Made by a program: the position numbers and the translations under genes. Below are positions 34,744 to 43,409 of a stretch of DNA of 64,000 nt, in pieces (the stretch's first letter is position 1; each line of letters opens with the position of its first letter). The notes under the pieces were generated by a model. The model was given only the letters and a program-made list of their open reading frames with translations. It was not told the DNA's origin and made no database searches. This DNA comes from Campylobacterales bacterium. GTDB taxonomy: Bacteria; Campylobacterota; Campylobacteria; Campylobacterales; Sulfurimonadaceae. The stretch spans positions 1 to 64,000 of the forward strand of contig JAFGUB010000037.1 of the NCBI GenBank assembly GCA_016938735.1, written 5' to 3'.

Positions 34744-35408
34744 TACATGTACGCAATCGGATCGATGGTTTTGGCCCGCTCAAAACCTCTTAGACGCAAG
34801 CGGCAACTGTCACAAACGCCGCAGGCACGCTCTTCGTTTTGATAGCAGCTCCAGGTCAGATGCAGCGGTACGTCGTATTCGATGGCCTTCAAGACGATCT
34901 GCTCTTTGCTCAGATGCACCAAAGGGGTCTCGATGCGCAGCCGCGTTTGCTCTTTGGTGCCGAGGTTGATGGCGCGCTCCATCGCTTCGATGTAGGCTTC
35001 GCGGCAATCGGGATAGCCGCTGCTGTCCTCCTCCACCACGCCGATCGCGATCGCTTCGGCCCCCTCTTTTTCGGCAATGGCCGTTGCAATGGAGAGAAAA
35101 ATGCCGTTACGAAAGGGCACGTAGGTGATCGGAACCCCCGGCTCTATCCCCTGCGTGGGCACCTCGATGGAGCGGTCGGTAAGCGCTGAAGCACCGATTT
35201 GGGTGAAAAAGGGCAGATCAATCTCATAGCGCGACGCGACCTCTAGCGTACCGCAGAGGGCGCGAAAACACTCCAGCTCTTTATGCTGCGTGCGCTGGCC
35301 GTAGTTGAAATGCACCGCGACAATCGCATACCCCTTTTGGCGCATCATGTAGGCCGCAAGGGTCGAATCCATCCCGCCGCTCATGATGCAAAGCGCTTTT
35401 TGTGCCAT
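34743..35408 (-). CDS. queC: 7-cyano-7-deazaguanine synthase
   Basis: QueC uses ATP and ammonia to make preQ0, the precursor of queuosine in tRNA (and sometimes of deazaguanine in DNA). The 221-residue protein has the PP-loop SGGMDST near 9-15 and a zinc site CYQNEERACGVCDSC near 190-204, cut here as ACGVCDSC. Its stop codon TAA is part of a palindrome copy (GTACATGTAA on this strand), giving the C-terminus Ala-Tyr-Met. Confidence 0.94.
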   Translation of the reverse strand: MAQKALCIMSGGMDSTLAAYMMRQKGYAIVAVHFNYGQRTQHKELECFRALCGTLEVASRYEIDLPFFTQIGASALTDRSIEVPTQGIEPGVPITYVPFRNGIFLSIATAIAEKEGAEAIAIGVVEEDSSGYPDCREAYIEAMERAINLGTKEQTRLRIETPLVHLSKEQIVLKAIEYDVPLHLTWSCYQNEERACGVCDSCRLRLRGFERAKTIDPIAYM

Positions 35409-35440
35409 GATCTACCTTCGCTTTTTTTGCCGAAAGTCTA

Positions 35441-35450
35441 GTACATGTAA
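35441..35450. repeat. GTACATGTAA palindrome copy in a divergent promoter
   Basis: An intergenic copy between the divergent genes queC and the exported phosphatase. It lies about 22 bases upstream of the TACAAT -10 (35472-35477) of the phosphatase gene, close to where a -35 would be. Confidence 0.8.
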
Positions 35451-35471
35451 GCTGACATGACCCTCTTTGGC

Positions 35472-35477
35472 TACAAT
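35472..35477 (+). promoter_or_regulatory. Candidate -10 for the exported phosphatase gene
   Basis: TACAAT ends six bases before ATG 35484, so a start of transcription seven bases downstream would fall on the ATG itself and give a leaderless mRNA. The alternative upstream start ATG 35457 would put this box inside the gene. Confidence 0.4.
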
Positions 35478-35483
35478 GACGCC

Positions 35484-36755
35484 ATGAAAAAACTACGACC
35501 GATCCTCATCACCCTCATCATCGGCGCTCTGCTTTATGCTCTTGGACGCTTCGGTATCGTTTATTATGACAGCACCCTCTTTTTGGAGCGTGCCCCCTAC
35601 ATGCAGATGCAGACCGCTACAAGCGTCCTCTTTAAGTGGCAAAGCCCCGAAGCGGAGATCGGCTGCGTACGGCTTGAATCGCGCGAAGTGTGCGACAGTG
35701 CACCGACACGCTATCACCGCGTCGCTATCGATGGGCTCACTCCCGCCACGCGTTACATGTACACCGTCCACTCTCCATCAATGGGCATCGATAATGAAGA
35801 GCGCTTTTTTGAAACCTTACATGTAAGCCCGCAGGAGGTGCAGCGCATCTGGGCGATCGGCGATTCGGGCAAGGCGGGTAAGGATCAGGAGGCGGTTTAC
35901 GGGCAGATGATGCGCTTTTTAGGCGATCAAAAGCTCGATCTATGGCTCTTGCTGGGTGATAATGCCTACAGCAGCGGCACCCAAAAGCAGTTTAACAAAG
36001 CCCTCTTTACCCCCTACGCTCCGACACTAAAGACCCACACTCCATGGGCGGTCAACGGCAACCACGACGCCAGACGCTGGGCTTTTGATGATATTTTTGA
36101 GATGCCCACAGAGGCCGAAGCGGGGGGTGCGCCCTCGAAGAGCGAGAAGTTTTACGCCCTTGAGAGCGGAAACGTCCACATCGTGATGCTCGATTCGCAC
36201 GAAGGGGATATGAGCGCGGATGGAAAGATGGCACGCTGGCTGCATGAGGATCTCTCCAAAGTAAACAAGCCTTGGATCATCGCCGTGCTGCACCATCCCC
36301 CCTACTCCAAGGGCAGTCATGACTCCGATAGCCGGTATGACAGCTGGTTTCGTATGGTCAACGCCCGCGAACACATTATGCCCATCCTTGAGCGCTACGG
36401 GGTCGATCTGGTGCTCTCGGGCCACTCGCACGGCTACGAGCGCTCCCGCCTCATTGCCGGTCATTACGAGACCTCTGATCGGTTTGACCCTAAAGTGCAT
36501 CACCGTTCCGACGAGACGCACCACTTTGTCAAAAGCAGCGTCAAAGCACCCCAGGACGGCACGATCTACAACATCGTCGGCTCCTCTTCCAAAACGGGCA
36601 AAAACCCCTACAACCACCCCGTCATGCAGACAAGCTTCGGACGGCTGGGTTCACTGCTGCTGGAGGTGACGCCGACACGACTTGAAGGCTACTTTATCGA
36701 CCACAACGGCACGATTGCCGATCACTACAGCATCACTAAGGAGGTAAAAGAGTGA
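35484..36755 (+). CDS. Exported purple-acid-phosphatase-like metallophosphoesterase
   Basis: A 423-residue protein with an N-terminal signal anchor (IGALLYALGRFGIVYY), a fibronectin-III-like domain (about 40-105: SVLFKWQSPE, YHRVAIDGLTP) and a calcineurin-type domain. Metal ligands appear in order: AIGDSG, LLGDNAY, VNGNHDARRW, LHHPPYSKG, SGHSHGYER. It probably removes phosphate from organic esters outside the cytoplasm. ATG 35484 is preferred to 35457 because the extra residues carry a promoter-like box. It overlaps ybeY by four bases (GTGA). Two palindromes (35753, 35817) lie inside. Confidence 0.85.
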   Translation: MKKLRPILITLIIGALLYALGRFGIVYYDSTLFLERAPYMQMQTATSVLFKWQSPEAEIGCVRLESREVCDSAPTRYHRVAIDGLTPATRYMYTVHSPSMGIDNEERFFETLHVSPQEVQRIWAIGDSGKAGKDQEAVYGQMMRFLGDQKLDLWLLLGDNAYSSGTQKQFNKALFTPYAPTLKTHTPWAVNGNHDARRWAFDDIFEMPTEAEAGGAPSKSEKFYALESGNVHIVMLDSHEGDMSADGKMARWLHEDLSKVNKPWIIAVLHHPPYSKGSHDSDSRYDSWFRMVNAREHIMPILERYGVDLVLSGHSHGYERSRLIAGHYETSDRFDPKVHHRSDETHHFVKSSVKAPQDGTIYNIVGSSSKTGKNPYNHPVMQTSFGRLGSLLLEVTPTRLEGYFIDHNGTIADHYSITKEVKE

Positions 36756-37180
36756 CAATCGATTTTCATAACGAAACGGAGTCACACTATTCGTTAGGGC
36801 TGCTTGAACGCCTTAGCAGCGATCTGACTCCCCGCAGCGTCGAACTGGTGCTTACATGTAACGACGCTATTGCGCAGCTCAACCGCTCTTTTCGCGGTAT
36901 CGACGCCCCCACCGACGTGCTTAGTTTTCCCAGTGCCGACAAGGGCAGAAGGCGTCCGCTGGGCAGCATCGTCATCAGCGACGACTATGTACGCAAGGCG
37001 GCGCTGGAGCATGGCCATAGCCCACAAGAGGAGTTCGCCCTGCTCTACATCCACGGCCTGCTGCATCTACTGGGCTATGATCATGAGTGCGACAACGGCG
37101 AGATGCGCCAAAAAGAGGAGGCGCTGATCCGAAAATACGCCCTGCCTCAAAGCCTAATTGTGCGTACGATGGAGGCTTGA
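36752..37180 (+). CDS. ybeY: Endoribonuclease YbeY
   Basis: YbeY is a zinc endoribonuclease needed for 16S rRNA 3'-end maturation and ribosome quality control. The 142-residue protein has the complete zinc motif HGLLHLLGYDH near 102-112, and PTDVLSFP near 49. It starts at GTG inside the end of the phosphatase gene. The exchanger gene follows one base after its stop. Confidence 0.93.
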   Translation: MTIDFHNETESHYSLGLLERLSSDLTPRSVELVLTCNDAIAQLNRSFRGIDAPTDVLSFPSADKGRRRPLGSIVISDDYVRKAALEHGHSPQEEFALLYIHGLLHLLGYDHECDNGEMRQKEEALIRKYALPQSLIVRTMEA

Positions 37181-38110
37181 ATGGATATTATCATTTTTAT
37201 CGCCGCAATGGCATCGCTCATCTACGGTGCCGACTTCGTGATCGACGAATCCGAACGCATCGCCCTGCATTTCGATATTCCGCACTTCGTGATCGGCGCA
37301 ACGCTGGTGGCTTTTGGCACTTCGCTGCCGGAGATGGCCGCTTCGGTGATTGCAAGCGCGCAAGGAAAAAGCGAGATGGCCCTCGCCAATGTCGTAGGCA
37401 GCAACTTTATGAATATCGCGCTCATTTTGGGTATCGTTTTTTTGTTCTCGCGCCGGCTTGAACCGGAGCGTGATCTCTTTGCTAATGACAGTGCTTGGGT
37501 TTTGATTCCGCCTCTACTTTTTGGCCTCATGATCTTCGATGGGCGCATTGGACGCTTTGACGCGCTGCTGCTGCTGTCGATGATGGCGGCGTACCTCTTT
37601 TTTCTCTTTGGCGGCTCAAAAAGCGTGATCGAATATGACGAAGTGATGCAAAGAGCGCGCTTTAACTGGCTCAAAAGCGTTGTACTACTCCTTGCAGGCT
37701 TCGCATTGACCATTGGGGGTGCGCATTTTGTCGTTGAGAGCGGATCAAATATCGCCCGATTGTTCGGGGTGAGCGAGTGGATGATCGGCATCGTTTTGAT
37801 CGCTTTTGGCACCTCGCTGCCGGAGCTGGTTGTCTCCGTTGCCGCCATCCGTAAAGGTAACGCCGATATGAGTATCGGCAACATTATCGGCTCTAATGTC
37901 GCCAACCTCTCCATGGTGCTTGGCAGTGCGGCGCTCGTGGCGCCTCTACATGTAAACCTTGTTTCAAGCGCCTTCGATCTCGCACTGATGGGTGCTGCCG
38001 CGCTCTGTTTGACTCTGATTTTAGCCAACCGACTCTATCATCGCGCGGGCGGCGTTTTGCTGCTCATACTGCTGGGGCTGCTCATCCAAAACAGCCTTGC
38101 TACTCTTTGA
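37181..38110 (+). CDS. Sodium/calcium exchanger family protein (CaCA, YrbG-like)
   Basis: A 309-residue inner-membrane exchanger with ten or so hydrophobic segments in two inverted halves. Each half carries the alpha-repeat signature: VAFGTSLPEMAAS near 47 and IAFGTSLPELVVS near 207, with the Glu residues that bind the cation, and a GSNFMNI/GSNVANL motif after each. It should exchange Ca2+ for Na+ or H+. GGAGG precedes the ATG. It ends in an 11-base convergent overlap with mrdA. Confidence 0.9.
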   Translation: MDIIIFIAAMASLIYGADFVIDESERIALHFDIPHFVIGATLVAFGTSLPEMAASVIASAQGKSEMALANVVGSNFMNIALILGIVFLFSRRLEPERDLFANDSAWVLIPPLLFGLMIFDGRIGRFDALLLLSMMAAYLFFLFGGSKSVIEYDEVMQRARFNWLKSVVLLLAGFALTIGGAHFVVESGSNIARLFGVSEWMIGIVLIAFGTSLPELVVSVAAIRKGNADMSIGNIIGSNVANLSMVLGSAALVAPLHVNLVSSAFDLALMGAAALCLTLILANRLYHRAGGVLLLILLGLLIQNSLATL

Positions 38111-39878
38111 TATAACCGTATTCGAGCAGTTTGTCAAAGATCCTTGAGGTGATTCCTCCGGCAGCCGCTCCACCGTGTCCACCGTGTTCGATCAGAACGG
38201 TTACGATAAATTGAGGATTTTCATAGGGTCCATAGGTGGAGAGCCACGCATGGGAGCGTTGATAGTAGGTCATCTCATGCTCTTTAAGCCGCTGTTTCGT
38301 CTCTTGCGAGATTCCTACTACCTGTGCCGTACCGGTCTTTCCGGCGAGCTTTATTTTGGCGTCGATGTATCTGGTGGCCGTACCCGAGGGGTGGTTACAC
38401 ACCTCATACATCGCTTTGCGGATGCGCGGCAGTTCGGCCTTTTCTTGTACAGTCAGTACCTCTTTAGACTCGGTCGCAATTGTCTCGCCGTTCATTGCGT
38501 AGCCCACCTTAGGAGTGAGTAACACCCCTGTTGCCATGAGGGCAGTGAATTGGGTTATTTGTATGGGCGTGACAAGAAAAGAGCCCTGACCGATAGAGGT
38601 ATTGAGCGTCTCGCCGATATACCAAGGCTGTTTGTAGCGCTTGCGCTTCCATTCGCGGCTGGGGACCGTGCCGATGAACTCGTTGGGGACGTCGATATTC
38701 GTTTTCTGACCCAAGCCATAGCGCTGCAGATGCGCACTCATCACGTCAATTCCGATTTTAATGCTCCCTTTGTAGAAGTAGTCATCACAACTCTCTCTGA
38801 TCGCTTTATTCAGATCGGTTGTGCCATGCCCCGTATTTTTCCAGCAGCGGAAATTTCGATTGCCAAGCTCCATTGAACCACTACAGAAAAACTGGCTCCA
38901 GGGTTTGAGTTCGGTAGTGATATAGATGAGCCCTAGTCCGGTTTTGATGACTGAGCCGGGAGGATAGAGGCCATTAGTGATTTTGTTGGTAAAAGGGGTG
39001 TCGATGTCGTTAATCAGCGTCCGCCACGCCTCTTGATTGATGCCTGTGGCAAAGGCGTTGAGATCATATTCCGGGTAACTGCCGGCGGCGACAATGCGCC
39101 CTTGTGTATCCATCACCACGACCGCGCCGGCTTGATTCTGCATCATTGAGGCGATATCTTGCTGCAAACGCATATCAAGACTAAGCGTCAAATTGCGGTT
39201 CTCTTGAGGTGCCGTGGTGCTGATCTGCTCAATCTCTTCGTTGTAGGCACTCACCTTGACAACCCGCTCTCCGGGCTCACCTTCTAAAAATTGGTTGTAC
39301 GATTTTTCGATACCGCTTTTGCCCACGAAGCCGATCTGTTTGAGCAAAGGATCTTCTTGCACCTCTTTAAGAGTCGCACGCGAAACATAGCCGATCATGT
39401 GCGCAGCACTTTTGCCGTAAGGATAGTAGCGCTGCGACGCAGGCAAAATCTTAATGTGTTCATGCAGGTTGATATAGGCAAAAAGAGGCATGATCTCTTC
39501 ATGCGAAATAAAATCGGCTACGCTAATGGGATAGTGGTTGTAGTCGGAATCTTTTTTGACGTAGCGCTCAAACATTTTTTGGGCATCAAGTGAAGGCAGA
39601 TAGCCCACAAGAGTCTCCAACTCGGAGCGCAAAAACTCTTTTTGACGGCTCAAATGGGGTGAAAGGACGATTTTAAAGCCGAGTTTATTGATGGCTACAG
39701 GCGTGTGGTTTCGATCAAAAATATTGCCACGTATCGGCAAAATCAGATCAGTCTTGATCGTATTTCTCTCAGAGAGTGCGTCGTAATAGCTGTTGGACTG
39801 CACCGCCAAATAAAAGACGCGCACCAGCAGCGCAAGCCAAATTAGTCCAAACAATGCGACTAAAAGACGAATTCTCAT
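38100..39878 (-). CDS. mrdA: Penicillin-binding protein 2 (rod-shape transpeptidase)
   Basis: PBP2 crosslinks peptidoglycan during cell elongation, working with RodA and the Mre proteins in the inner membrane. The 592-residue protein has an N-terminal membrane anchor (LLVALFGLIWLALLV), a dimerisation domain and a transpeptidase domain with PGSVIKTG near 306 (SxxK active Ser), a second motif SCD near 363 (SxD, as in other PBP2s) and GKTGTAQ near 512. ATG 39878 overlaps the upstream stop as ATGA; the frame to 39929 adds residues without similarity. It is last in the operon, matching C. jejuni Cj0652. Confidence 0.93.
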   Translation of the reverse strand: MRIRLLVALFGLIWLALLVRVFYLAVQSNSYYDALSERNTIKTDLILPIRGNIFDRNHTPVAINKLGFKIVLSPHLSRQKEFLRSELETLVGYLPSLDAQKMFERYVKKDSDYNHYPISVADFISHEEIMPLFAYINLHEHIKILPASQRYYPYGKSAAHMIGYVSRATLKEVQEDPLLKQIGFVGKSGIEKSYNQFLEGEPGERVVKVSAYNEEIEQISTTAPQENRNLTLSLDMRLQQDIASMMQNQAGAVVVMDTQGRIVAAGSYPEYDLNAFATGINQEAWRTLINDIDTPFTNKITNGLYPPGSVIKTGLGLIYITTELKPWSQFFCSGSMELGNRNFRCWKNTGHGTTDLNKAIRESCDDYFYKGSIKIGIDVMSAHLQRYGLGQKTNIDVPNEFIGTVPSREWKRKRYKQPWYIGETLNTSIGQGSFLVTPIQITQFTALMATGVLLTPKVGYAMNGETIATESKEVLTVQEKAELPRIRKAMYEVCNHPSGTATRYIDAKIKLAGKTGTAQVVGISQETKQRLKEHEMTYYQRSHAWLSTYGPYENPQFIVTVLIEHGGHGGAAAGGITSRIFDKLLEYGYIKE

Positions 39879-40327
39879 ATCAGTGCGGCTAAAGCGAATT
39901 CTATAAGGACGTAATAGGCAAGACGCCAATCGACTGAGGGCATCTCAAAGACGAAAATCTGCGATAGCAGCAGCATGAGCAGCGCGTAACCGACATAGGC
40001 CAGAGCGATCTGTATCAGCAAACGGCAGGGTTCACAGTCAATATATTGCTTTAAAAGCGGTACAACAAAGCGCTCCAGCAGTACGAAACAAAGCAGTGAA
40101 GAGGCAAACAGATACCCCTTTTCTGCCTCAAAAACGATCAGCATGGCAGCAATGAGCACGATATCAATCAACCGTTTTTGGGCGACGGCGCGCACGTATA
40201 AGAGAAACAAAATGCCAAATAACGGTGGTATGAGCAGATAGATGCTGCTAAGCGACGCGTACACCACAAAAAGCGGCAACGCCCAAAGCGGAATCAGACG
40301 CTTTTGATCAGCGCGATTTCGTTGCAT
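39875..40327 (-). CDS. MreD-like inner-membrane protein
   Basis: A 150-residue, strongly hydrophobic protein with five or so membrane segments and little else. Position right before mrdA in the elongation gene group is where MreD-like proteins lie, and C. jejuni has a similar membrane gene (Cj0651) there. It would help place PBP2 in the elongasome. The start is uncertain: MQRNRADQ at 40327 overlaps the previous gene by 34 bases, and a later start is possible. Confidence 0.65.
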   Translation of the reverse strand: MQRNRADQKRLIPLWALPLFVVYASLSSIYLLIPPLFGILFLLYVRAVAQKRLIDIVLIAAMLIVFEAEKGYLFASSLLCFVLLERFVVPLLKQYIDCEPCRLLIQIALAYVGYALLMLLLSQIFVFEMPSVDWRLAYYVLIEFALAALI

Positions 40328-40758
40328 ACCGGAAAGTGCTTGCATTTGATACAATCCGCCCATATTTTGTGTTCCGGGATCGACTCTTTGGGGATCTCAT
40401 GAAAACCAAGCTGCTCAAAAAAGTGTTGCCTATAGGTGAGCGTGAGCACCTCTTTAAGCCCCAGTCTGGCCGCCTCTTCAAGCGCGTGCGTTACCAACTC
40501 CGAACCGATACCCCTGCCGCGTAGACGCTCTATCACTACCAAAGAGCGAATCTCCGCCAACTTGGGGGTGTGTACATGTAAGGCAGTAAAGCCGACCAGC
40601 GTATCGCCTTCAAAAGCCAGCGTGTAGGAGCGGATATTGGTGGCCAGTTCATCGTCGCTGCGCATTAGGATCATTCCGCTGTGTACTTCAGGCATCACCA
40701 ACGCCTGCATCGCTTTAATATCAGATAAAAAGGCCTTGCGGTAGGTGATCTCACTCAT
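40294..40758 (-). CDS. GNAT N-acetyltransferase (ArgA-like)
   Basis: A 154-residue GNAT enzyme. RGRGIGSELVTHA near 80 is the acetyl-CoA loop, and YRQHFFEQLGFHEI near 107 is typical of the short N-acetylglutamate synthases of proteobacteria without a kinase domain. The C-terminus has CIKCKHFPVCNE, a Cys-x2-Cys-x5-Cys pattern also seen in those proteins. Likely acetylates glutamate for arginine synthesis. ATG 40758 has an AAAGGA site and overlaps engB as ATGA. Confidence 0.8.
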   Translation of the reverse strand: MSEITYRKAFLSDIKAMQALVMPEVHSGMILMRSDDELATNIRSYTLAFEGDTLVGFTALHVHTPKLAEIRSLVVIERLRGRGIGSELVTHALEEAARLGLKEVLTLTYRQHFFEQLGFHEIPKESIPEHKIWADCIKCKHFPVCNEIALIKSV

Positions 40759-41368
40759 GGTTTTCCTTTGGAAAGAGGGTGTGATAGACATGTTGCGTCA
40801 GCGTCTCGATACCACGCTTGCTAAGGTTTGAGATTAACAATGCTTGGGGATGGGCTTTGCGAAGCAAGGAGAGCTCTTTTTGAGTGAGCTTGTCAATTTT
40901 TGTAAAGACCACTATCGTCTCTTGTGCGGGCGTTTGGATAGCGGCCAAAAAGTCGCGTACGGAGTGGTCGATCTCGAGATCCGGATGGCGCGCGTCGATC
41001 AGATGCACAAAGAGTCTGATCTGCTTACGCTGTTCGATAAAGGCGGTGAGGTTTTTGTTCCAATCCGATTTGATCGATTTTGAGACTTTGGCATATCCAA
41101 AACCGGGCAGATCCACAAAGCGGGCCTGACGCTTCTGCGCGTTTTCCCGATCCAAAAAGGTGACGCCGTAGTAGTTGATGAGCTGGGTTTTACCGGGTGT
41201 CGCTGAGACTTTGGCCAGACTTTTGCGTTTGGTGAGGGTGTTGAGCAGTGAGCTTTTTCCGGTATTGGAGCGTGCCAAAAAAGCGACTTCATCACACTGT
41301 TCACTGTGGGGAACCTTGGTAATATCGGGCGCAGAAAGCTCGAACACGGCGTCGATAATCTCAATCAA
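40751..41368 (-). CDS. engB: Ribosome biogenesis GTPase EngB/YsxC
   Basis: EngB is an essential GTPase for 50S ribosome assembly. The 205-residue protein has the P-loop ARSNTGKSS near 32-40, a G2 Thr in SATPGKTQ, DLPGFGYAKV (G3) and TKIDKL (G4). Start at TTG 41368, with GGAGGAG eight bases ahead inside the end of lptA; the frame is open for six more codons without similarity. Confidence 0.93.
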   Translation of the reverse strand: MIEIIDAVFELSAPDITKVPHSEQCDEVAFLARSNTGKSSLLNTLTKRKSLAKVSATPGKTQLINYYGVTFLDRENAQKRQARFVDLPGFGYAKVSKSIKSDWNKNLTAFIEQRKQIRLFVHLIDARHPDLEIDHSVRDFLAAIQTPAQETIVVFTKIDKLTQKELSLLRKAHPQALLISNLSKRGIETLTQHVYHTLFPKENHE

Positions 41369-41825
41369 GGCGCTCCTCCAGCTCAAAAGTCATAATAACA
41401 GGCCGCTTGGCCTTACCAACGGCCATGGCACTGCCTTTGGAGAGATTCACAAAGACCTCTTCGCCGATGATCCGTTTTTTCTGATCAAGTTGCAGTAGCT
41501 CAACATCGCCGTTAAAGCGGTATGCCTGCTCCGAGGGGATAAAGTGAGCGTGCTGAGCTGTACCGCTATACGTCCCATTGGCCTCAGCGGTGATATGAAA
41601 CGAGACGTTTCCATCCGCCCAATACTCAATGGGTTGACGCTTTTCATCGAGGCGAATACGTACCTCTGAGGCATTGATTTCATCGCTACCTCTGCTGATT
41701 TGAACATTTCCCGAAAAGAGCGTAATACCGGTCGTTTCATCAGCTTGAAACTGCTCAGCCACCACCTTAAGCGCCTCCGCATAAAGTAAATTTGCAAGCA
41801 CCATCATGGTCATCCAAACTCTCAC
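41361..41825 (-). CDS. lptA: LPS transport periplasmic protein LptA
   Basis: LptA forms the periplasmic bridge that carries lipopolysaccharide from the inner to the outer membrane. The 154-residue protein has a signal peptide (MRVWMTMMVLANLLYAEA) and an OstA beta-jellyroll with FSGNVQISRGSDEI, YWADGNVSF and YRFNGDVELLQ repeats. It overlaps lptC and engB, in the order seen in C. jejuni (Cj0648-Cj0650). Confidence 0.9.
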   Translation of the reverse strand: MRVWMTMMVLANLLYAEALKVVAEQFQADETTGITLFSGNVQISRGSDEINASEVRIRLDEKRQPIEYWADGNVSFHITAEANGTYSGTAQHAHFIPSEQAYRFNGDVELLQLDQKKRIIGEEVFVNLSKGSAMAVGKAKRPVIMTFELEERLD

Positions 41826-42337
41826 GGTAACTCCTGTAGGTAATGGGCCTTGATTGAAGAGGCGCTCATAAAGCGCTCTTTGGTATTGAGGTAGAGACGC
41901 TCTCCCTCTATCACGTTCTCTTGCATATTCACCCTAAACGCTCCTACGGTTTGTACCAAACTTCGGTTGATATCATAGCTTGCCTCTTCTGAGTGAAACG
42001 CCATACCGTCAGCACGTGCATACGCCACCCCTCCCTCGAGCCACACGACGTCGTTTGCATAGCGTCCGTAGCGAGATCGTAGCTCTTGCTCCAAACCACC
42101 CGAACGATCGGCAACATGAAGATCCTGAATCTCGTAGTGATCCTCAAAACGCTCTGCGGCGCTGCCTTGAAGCATACGCACCAAACGCTCAAACCCGAGC
42201 TCATAGAGCGTAAACTCTTTAAGGCTAAGCTGCGCAACCTCGATCGGTGCTCCCGCCATCTGTTGCGTGGGCTTGAAAAAGAGGTAGACACCGATGAGCA
42301 GCCCCAAAAGGAGGGTTAAAAAAAGGTTGATGTTCAC
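41822..42337 (-). CDS. lptC: LPS export protein LptC
   Basis: LptC is anchored in the inner membrane and passes lipopolysaccharide from LptB2FG to LptA. The 171-residue protein has one N-terminal membrane segment (LFLTLLLGLLIGVYLFF) and an LptC fold (YELGFERLVRMLQG, VWLEGGVAYARADG, INRSLVQTVG). GTG 42337 overlaps the kdsC stop as GTGA, so translation is coupled. Confidence 0.88.
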   Translation of the reverse strand: MNINLFLTLLLGLLIGVYLFFKPTQQMAGAPIEVAQLSLKEFTLYELGFERLVRMLQGSAAERFEDHYEIQDLHVADRSGGLEQELRSRYGRYANDVVWLEGGVAYARADGMAFHSEEASYDINRSLVQTVGAFRVNMQENVIEGERLYLNTKERFMSASSIKAHYLQELP

Positions 42338-42837
42338 GCGTGCGACGTCCAAAGGGCCATAAAGGCCGCCTCTTCACCGTTATGTGCGATCAGCATCTCG
42401 ATCATCTCGCGTACGGCGCCGCGTCCGCCGCCGTGTTGCAGGCATGTATGCTCAAGCGCTTGCATCTGCCGCGCCGCATCAGAAGGGATGAAAGCGTGTC
42501 CCACAAAGCGCAACATCTCATAATCATTCAGATCGTCGCCGATAGCGGCAACTTCTTCGGGCTGCAAACCATGACGGTCGCAGTGCTCACGCAGCAGCGC
42601 CGCTTTGTCTTTGACCCCTTGAAAGAGCAAAGTGATCCCCAGCTCCGCCGCGCGGCGGCTCACCAGTTCAGAGCGACGCCCCGTAATGATCATCGCCTCA
42701 TGCCCCAGCATCAGCCAGCTTCGAATCGCCAATCCGTCTTTAACGTCAAAGCTTTTGGTTTCGTTGCCGTCGTTGCCGTAGATGATCCGTCCATCGGTCA
42801 TACAGCCGTCTACGTCGAGCACCAGCATCTTGATCAC
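42334..42837 (-). CDS. kdsC: 3-deoxy-D-manno-octulosonate-8-phosphate phosphatase
   Basis: KdsC removes phosphate from KDO-8-phosphate in the supply of KDO for lipid A-core. The 167-residue C0-type HAD phosphatase has VLDVDGCMTDG near 6-16 (two Asp), ITGRRSE and IGDDLND. It starts with GTG overlapping the hisB stop (GTGA), and is followed by lptC, so sugar supply and LPS export are in one operon. Confidence 0.92.
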   Translation of the reverse strand: MIKMLVLDVDGCMTDGRIIYGNDGNETKSFDVKDGLAIRSWLMLGHEAMIITGRRSELVSRRAAELGITLLFQGVKDKAALLREHCDRHGLQPEEVAAIGDDLNDYEMLRFVGHAFIPSDAARQMQALEHTCLQHGGGRGAVREMIEMLIAHNGEEAAFMALWTSHA

Positions 42838-43406
42838 AAGATCCCCTTGGTACTGGGAATACCGGAGCGCTCATTGGGTGAGAGCGCACGACGCAGCGCT
42901 ACCGCAAAGGCTTTAAACGAGGCTTCGACGATATGATGTTTATTTTTGCCGCGCTGCATGACGATATGGGCGCTGATGCCCGCATTTTGTACCAAGGCTT
43001 TGAAAAACTCCTCGGCCAGTTCCGTATCAAAACGTCCCACTTTTCCCTCAACCGCCACTTCGTAGTGCAAGTAAGGACGGTTGCTCAGATCCAAATCGCA
43101 CGCTACCGCCGCCTCGTCCATCACGATCACGGCATTGCCGAAGCGCTCTACCTTTTCAATCGGGTAGATGCTTTGGCGCAGCAGTTGGCCGATCACGATA
43201 CCTACATCCTCGACACTGTGGTGATCATCAATGTGGGTATCACCCTTACATGTAACGTTCAGATCGATCTGCGCGTGTTTACTAAAGCTCTCCAGCATAT
43301 GATCGAAAAAACCGACGCCGGTTGCAATACTGCTCTTGCCACTGCCGTAAAGCCCCAGCTCTACGACGATAGCGGTCTCTTTAGTGGTGCGCTCTAATCT
43401 CTTCAT
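42834..43406 (-). CDS. hisB: Imidazoleglycerol-phosphate dehydratase
   Basis: HisB carries out the seventh step of histidine synthesis, removing water from imidazoleglycerol phosphate. The 190-residue protein is monofunctional. The manganese-site motifs GFFDHMLESFSKH, DDHHSVEDVG and KNKHHIVEASFKA are complete. No other his gene is near; it is an insertion of amino-acid metabolism into an envelope operon compared with C. jejuni. Confidence 0.95.
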   Translation of the reverse strand: MKRLERTTKETAIVVELGLYGSGKSSIATGVGFFDHMLESFSKHAQIDLNVTCKGDTHIDDHHSVEDVGIVIGQLLRQSIYPIEKVERFGNAVIVMDEAAVACDLDLSNRPYLHYEVAVEGKVGRFDTELAEEFFKALVQNAGISAHIVMQRGKNKHHIVEASFKAFAVALRRALSPNERSGIPSTKGIL

Positions 43407-43409
43407 CTT

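Noticed and set aside
37222-38028. 268-codon open frame on the minus strand
   Set aside because: Antisense to the CaCA exchanger, whose two alpha-repeats are clear; low-complexity Ser/Lys/Pro product.
38787-38795. Loss of the SxN motif in PBP2 (SCD instead)
   Set aside because: An Asp at this place is usual in PBP2 proteins, so it is not a defect.
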